From: Gnomoniopsis sp. IMI 355080
Taxonomy: Eukaryota; Ascomycota; Sordariomycetes; Diaporthales; Gnomoniaceae
Length of the DNA: 64,000 nt
Direction of reading: 5' to 3'
Assembly: GCA_027946555.1 (NCBI GenBank)
Contig: JAPEVC010000163.1
Coordinates: 1 to 64,000 of the forward strand
The position numbers and the translations under genes were made by a program. Positions within the stretch are counted from its first letter, which is position 1, and every line of letters begins with the position of its first letter. This document shows positions 59,234-64,000 of this stretch, in pieces. The notes below the pieces were generated by a model that did not search any database, was not told the origin of the DNA, and worked only from the letters and a program-made list of their open reading frames with translations.

Positions 59234-60529
59234 ATGGGAAGCCACCCACTTCGGCACTGCTAGTCCCTTCCCCTTGCGCGTTCTATTTTGCGAGATACCT
59301 CACCTTGACGCCTGACTTTGTTCGTCACGCGTGACGTTTGGCGGTTTGGTCGTTTCGATTCACTTGTGTTTTTGTTGTTCTCCGATGAGCCAGAGAGCAT
59401 CTCGTGGCATACAGGTTCCGATGGGGGACATTTCTTGTTTTGGCCCGGGATGGTGTGACTTTAGATGGATTGACATTTCAGGGGTGGTTGGTCTAAGAGA
59501 AGATGGGAACTTCTCTGAGATCAGAAGACTGCGTACACATGGGATCTCTGCTGCCTCGAAGAAGGAGGGGCTTGTACAGTACAGGTACATTGCGATTAGA
59601 CTTTCTGCGTAGCCTGCAACCAACCTGAACGCGATGTTTTCTCTTCCGCTGGCTCTTTTTCCACACTGCAGCTTCACGAGATGCATTGAATTTTCAGTCA
59701 GTATGATCTACAAAAATAAGTCATGGCATATTGAGGAAGAATTGCTTCGCAAATGCTCGTGGATCATCAGCAACAAACGGCTCTTGCGGATCACCAGAAT
59801 GTACGGCCCCGTTACAATCAAGTGAGAGCCATGTGAAATAAGCCCGATCAGACCATTGCCATTTAAGAGAATTCTCAAGGATCCTAATTCATCAGAATAT
59901 AGACAAGTGACCATGGTGTTAGACCAGGTAGGACCCTTCATGGAGGTTTTATTCAGAAGGCGCCAAGTCGCGAGAGGTCCTTCCTCATCTGGTGATCCTG
60001 GTAGCATCGGCAACAACGATCCTGGGCTGATCCTTGCAAGTCTGCAAAGAGTGCGCACAAGATCGGTCGGCTGCGGGCCGTTCCGCTGCAGTTGGGGGGA
60101 CCCGACACTCTGGGCATCTGGGCAATTGTGGGCCCAAGGACGAACTCTCGCTATCGTGACTAGCTGTGCCGTTCGAGAGAGTAATTCGAATCGTTCTTTT
60201 CAACGACTTGCAAGTATATTGGAAGGTAGATACGTAATGAATTTGTAGTCGTCAAGAATTTCGCAAGATCCCGTTAGCTGAGGTGTCTGACTAAGGATGA
60301 TGAGCTTCACACTGTAAGGTTAGCTCTCATGTTACCTACCTACCTATGCAAAGGTTTCGGCTTTGCAGAAATAACAGCGAGGTCTCGTATCTCACGGAAG
60401 CCCTGCCCATCGGTCGGATACGCGGATCACTTTTTTCGATGTCTTCTGGCGAATGTAACCTCATGAGTCTCCCTGGCCACCAAGATATAGCACAGCAAAG
60501 AGTAGCCCCCACGCGGCAGCCCCACGACC
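59234..60529. other. Convergent interval, no gene seen
   Basis: Lies between the 58304 gene and the orphan basic protein gene. A 130-codon plus-strand frame at 59856-60248 begins at a non-ATG codon and shows no recognised domain. Confidence 0.45.
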
Positions 60530-61093
60530 TCAGAACCCAATGGATCGCACAAGCTCTCTCACTCCCCCGCCCTGAAAATTGAACCTCTGGGTCGAGATCT
60601 TCTTCTTCAAAGCCCTTCCCACGCGCTTCTCCCGGGGCAGCACAACCTCCAGTGCAGTATCCTCTTTCTTCTTTTTCTTCTCAGGTTGCTCTCTCATAAC
60701 CGCGAGCTTCGACGTCCCCATTTCGTCTCTCGTCCTCCCACCAAAGCCGTGTGTGAGGAATGCCTGGGCACTGGAAAGATCAGGCAGCGATTCAACATTT
60801 CGCACACTGCTTGAAGACCTAAGCCCAAAGAACTTCCACCCACCACCGCCACCACGGCCGTCGCCGCTTCCGCGTATGTTGACCATCAAAGCCGAGCCAG
60901 GTGAACAGATTCGAATGGACTGCGCAGTGCAGAGCTTCACCTGACTGCGGGGGCCGTATCCAAGTCTCTCGAGATCGCGTAGCTCTTTCTCGTCGTCGTT
61001 GTCCATACCGTATTCGTACAGATCGATGGGGAAATCGCGAGTATGTGCAGAGACCTGGTAACGCAGGTGATTGTAGCTATCTACAGTAGACAT
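60530..61093 (-). CDS. Orphan basic protein of unknown function
   Basis: Single ATG-initiated exon, 187 residues, starting MSTVDSYNHLRYQVSAHTRD. It contains a Tyr/Asp-rich start, a glycine run (GDGRGGGGGWKFFG), a Ser-rich patch, and lysine runs near the C-terminus (EKKKKKED, GRALKKKIS). I do not recognise the family. Codon use looks ordinary and the frame is clean, but no conserved motif anchors it; an intron near the middle cannot be excluded. No link to the neighbouring transporter gene is evident. Confidence 0.45.
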   Translation of the reverse strand: MSTVDSYNHLRYQVSAHTRDFPIDLYEYGMDNDDEKELRDLERLGYGPRSQVKLCTAQSIRICSPGSALMVNIRGSGDGRGGGGGWKFFGLRSSSSVRNVESLPDLSSAQAFLTHGFGGRTRDEMGTSKLAVMREQPEKKKKKEDTALEVVLPREKRVGRALKKKISTQRFNFQGGGVRELVRSIGF

Positions 61094-62290
61094 AATTAGA
61101 GCGGGCGGTGAGAATGACGACGGCGAACATGATCGTACCGTTTTTTTGTGATGTAGCAAGACCCACTGGCAGCTCGCGTGGGAGAGTTAGCTCGGCGATT
61201 CTTTCGCGCTCGCTGGCGAGAATTGGCGTCACCCTAGTAGGTTGTGTGTTTGGTATGGGACTCATAGCTTTTGCGCAAGCCCTCGGATGAGGACTGAGTG
61301 AGAGAAAAGGATAGAAGCAATTCCAGTCCAAAGCAGTCTGGCTTTGGAGCCAACTGAATAGGGACCAAGAAAGTAGTAACTGGAGCTTGAAATGCCATTA
61401 ACAGTATAGCAACCGGAACCTTGTTACTCAGGCACATCACCAAGGCACGGCTGAATTTAAGATAAACAAACAAATTGGATTAGGCGGAGATAGCTTTGGA
61501 GTCGGGGTTTAGACATCCATACTCTGTCAGAAGGCCTCGTTGGAAACCAGCACAATCATCGTTAAATGTGTCATATGGCAGAATGCATGGTAGCTAGTAA
61601 ACATCTATGTGCAATGATATCACAGAGAGCTTTGACATCAGAGATATATGACTCGGAGTACATTATGAATGTGTTGATAGGTCTCACTTGAAACTGACCA
61701 AATTTGCTCTTGCTCAGCAAGTTTATCAAAGCATGTAATTGTCTTTATCTGTCATACATATTGCGCCATAATTAGAACACATTCATACCTTTGCTGCAAT
61801 ATTCAACACTTTTCTTTTTTGAAACATACAGTTCACGTCAATGACAATAATATAACCTGAACAAGGAAGAAGTACTAAGAACGGCCCTAACATTATAGAT
61901 CCACTTCGAATATGTGGTAAAGCAGACCGTCAGTGTATATTCACGTGGGGGAATTACATAGGTAGGTACATCAGGACTGATCTCCGGGGGGCGGGTTGTG
62001 CATACGATGCCAAATCTCCCTCACACGATATTGCACGATGAAAGCCATGATCAGAAGTAGCCACGATTCCAGGGAGCAGTATTATCATTACTTGAGTCCT
62101 TTCTTCAGAGTTGAGTTTAAAATGAAAACCTATGGTAAGCCTGCTATTCGCGAGCCAGCCCAGCATTCCGTACGCCAGCGATGCAAGTCCGTGAATCTTT
62201 ACAAAGTTCTCAACCCCCACCAATGTGCGCTTTTCCCGCAGACCAAACCAAAGGGTATCATAATGCCGTGTTCTTACCATGCTATACTCA
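61094..62290. other. Gene-free, partly AT-rich interval
   Basis: Roughly 61550-61950 is visibly more AT-rich than the surroundings. No coding frame with known domain. The transporter gene ends at its right edge. Confidence 0.5.
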
Positions 62291-63989
62291 TTACGACTCA
62301 AACTTTGTCTCCTTCCCCACAGGCACCTCGTTCGTAGTCTCAGACGGCGCACTCGCGCTCGCCGTCCTAGCATGATCCCCCTCCTCTTCCGTGTCCGCGT
62401 CGGCCACTCTACCATCCTTGTCAGCAACAGCCCCCTCCTCGGCGGCGTTGTGCTCATCCGCCTTTTGCGGTTTCTTGCTCTTCACGCTCCTCCACTCCAG
62501 GCCCAAGGCACCCAACAGCGTCAAGCACGTCATCACCAAGCCGACCTGTAGCACTACCCGCAGACTCTGGTTGTACGCGAACAATACAGGTGCGACCGCT
62601 GATGGCGCCAAGCCCTGTGTGAGCTCCGTAGCACCCGCGTCGAGGAGCTGGGTTGGGTTGATGCCCGGGATGCCCGCCAGGTTCTTGAGCAGCTCATTGC
62701 TGAGGACGTTGGAACCCACAGAGGTGAAGATGGCGCCGCCGAGAAGTTGACTAAAGAACATGAGACTCGTGCCGACAGGAACATCTTTGGTGGGCAGCAC
62801 CGTCTGAGCAGCCAAGTTGGGCGCTTGGAAGGTGCATCCCATGCCGAAGCCGTAGATGATCTGATACCCAATCCACCTTCCTTCGCTCGTATCGACCTGC
62901 AGGGTCGTCAATAAGCCCGCGCCGATGGACAGCAGCACACAGCCGAACAGCATGAACGGGGTGTAGTACCCCACCCGCGCAATCAGCCCACCAGAGGAAA
63001 TCGATGCCAACACCATGCTCAGCACGAGCGGGAGGAGTCGGATGCCTGAATCAACGGCGCTGACGCCCTCGATGGCCTGGAACCAAATCGGCAGATAGTA
63101 CACGAGAATCATCATCGACGCGCCTACCGTGAAGGTCGCGCAGAAGCCCGCGATGATGCTCCGCTGGGCGAAGATGCGCGGCGGGATGGTGGCTGTTTCG
63201 GGGCGGAAGATCTGCACGAGGACAAAGGCGATGAGGAGCACACCCGCCAGCACGAGCAGCGCAATGATGCGGCCCGAGTTCCAAGCGTATGTGGTGCCAC
63301 CCCACTGCAAAGCCAGCAACAAGCACACCACGCCCGGAAGAAGGAAGAAGATGCCCAGAAAGTCCAACTGGGCGAGCTTCTGCTTACTTGGCAAGTGCGT
63401 GGTGCTGCGGTCGGGGATCGTAAGGAGGAAGAAGATGAAGACGGCCGCGACGCCACCAAAGGGCAGGTTGATGTAGAAACACCATCGCCAGGTGACCTTG
63501 CTCGTGAACGCGCCGCCTAGCAAGGGGCCCACGACGGAGGCGAGGCCGAAAACGGCGCCAAAGAGGCCTTGGAACAGCGGGCGGCGGTGGAGAGGCACAG
63601 CGTAGACGATGACGGTGATGGCACCGGACATAATGCCCGCAGAGCCGACGCCGGAGATAGCGCGGCCGACGATGAAGGCGACAGAGGAGGGTGCGGCGCC
63701 GCAGATGGCGGAGCCAATCTCGAAGAGGGCGATGGCGGTAAGAAAGACGGTCTTGACGCTGTAGAAGGTGTACAGCTTGCCAAAGGAGAGTTGGAAGGCG
63801 CAGTTAGTGAGCATGTAGGCCGAGCCATACCTGGAGCGTTGACAGTTAGTAACTGCTCATCAATGCTCATATGAATTCAGGGCGAGTAAACAAGGGAAAA
63901 AGAAGAAAAAAGCCTTACCAGCCAATATCAGTTGCTGAGTGGAAATCATCGGTAATCTGTGGAATGGCTGTCGAGATAATGAGTCGATC
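62291..63989 (-). CDS. DHA2-family MFS exporter, 5' end outside window
   Basis: Two visible exons, 63989-63919 and 63830-62291, together 536 residues; an AG acceptor abuts 63989, so more exons lie beyond the window. The sequence shows the DHA2 14-helix drug:H+ antiporter pattern: DRLIISTAIPQITDDFHS (helix 1 end), DIGWYGSAYMLT, FIVGRAISGVGSAG (motif B), GPLLGGAF (motif C, antiporter signature), TWRWCFYINLPFGG, then helices 7-14, ending in a charged cytosolic tail. Relatives export fungal toxins and azoles, for example the aflatoxin and HC-toxin pumps. No biosynthetic gene cluster core is seen in this window, so substrate is unknown. The W of IGWYGSAY is split by the intron, which supports the exon join. 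Confidence 0.92.
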
Positions 63990-64000
63990 CTATCGCAACG

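Noticed and set aside
1..64000. CRISPR arrays, insertion sequences, phage or bacterial operons
   Set aside because: None seen; the window is eukaryotic with spliceosomal introns throughout.

Overview
This window is nuclear DNA of a filamentous ascomycete (Pezizomycotina, most likely Sordariomycetes). The evidence is short GT-AG introns of about 50-90 bases with CTAAC/CTGAC-like branch sites, gene spacing of 0.2-2 kb, and several fungus-specific families: SAT4/Pth11-type membrane protein, G1 glutamic peptidase, Alb1, SYG1, Rad7/Rad16. No bacterial, viral or clearly transposon-derived genes were recognised. Exon models were built by hand from reading frame, splice sites and family conservation.

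Layout, left to right: Alb1 ribosome-export factor (-); an initiator methionine tRNA gene (-) interrupted by a 55-base GT-AG insert; a proline-rich orphan ORF (+); Ure2-type glutathione transferase (+); branchpoint-binding splicing factor SF1/BBP (+); vacuolar M28 metalloprotease PFF1 (+); YIH1/IMPACT regulator of Gcn2 (-); SAT4/rhodopsin-type seven-helix protein (+); SYG1/XPR1-like SPX-EXS protein (-); a 7-kb gene-poor stretch; a conserved fungal protein of unknown function (+); secreted glutamic peptidase (-); CAF-1 large subunit (+); F-BAR/DEP/RhoGAP protein (-); membrane dipeptidase (+); mitochondrial ribosomal protein uS13m (-); RAD16 (-) and RAD7 (+) in head-to-head arrangement; PQ-loop membrane protein (+); a conserved fungal nuclear-type protein (+); an orphan basic protein (-); and the 3' part of a DHA2 major-facilitator exporter (-) cut by the window end.

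Most genes are unrelated housekeeping or accessory functions and are transcribed singly. The clear functional pair is RAD16/RAD7, the two subunits of the global-genome nucleotide excision repair complex, which share a 679-base intergenic region.

The most unusual object is the initiator tRNA gene at 3703-3837. As written it does not fold, but removing one insert with a GTGAGT donor, a TACTAAC branch sequence and a CAG acceptor, plus a further 8-base insert at the normal tRNA intron position, gives a 72-base tRNA with four perfect stems and the eukaryotic initiator hallmarks. It looks like a Pol III tRNA gene carrying an mRNA-type intron in its D arm.
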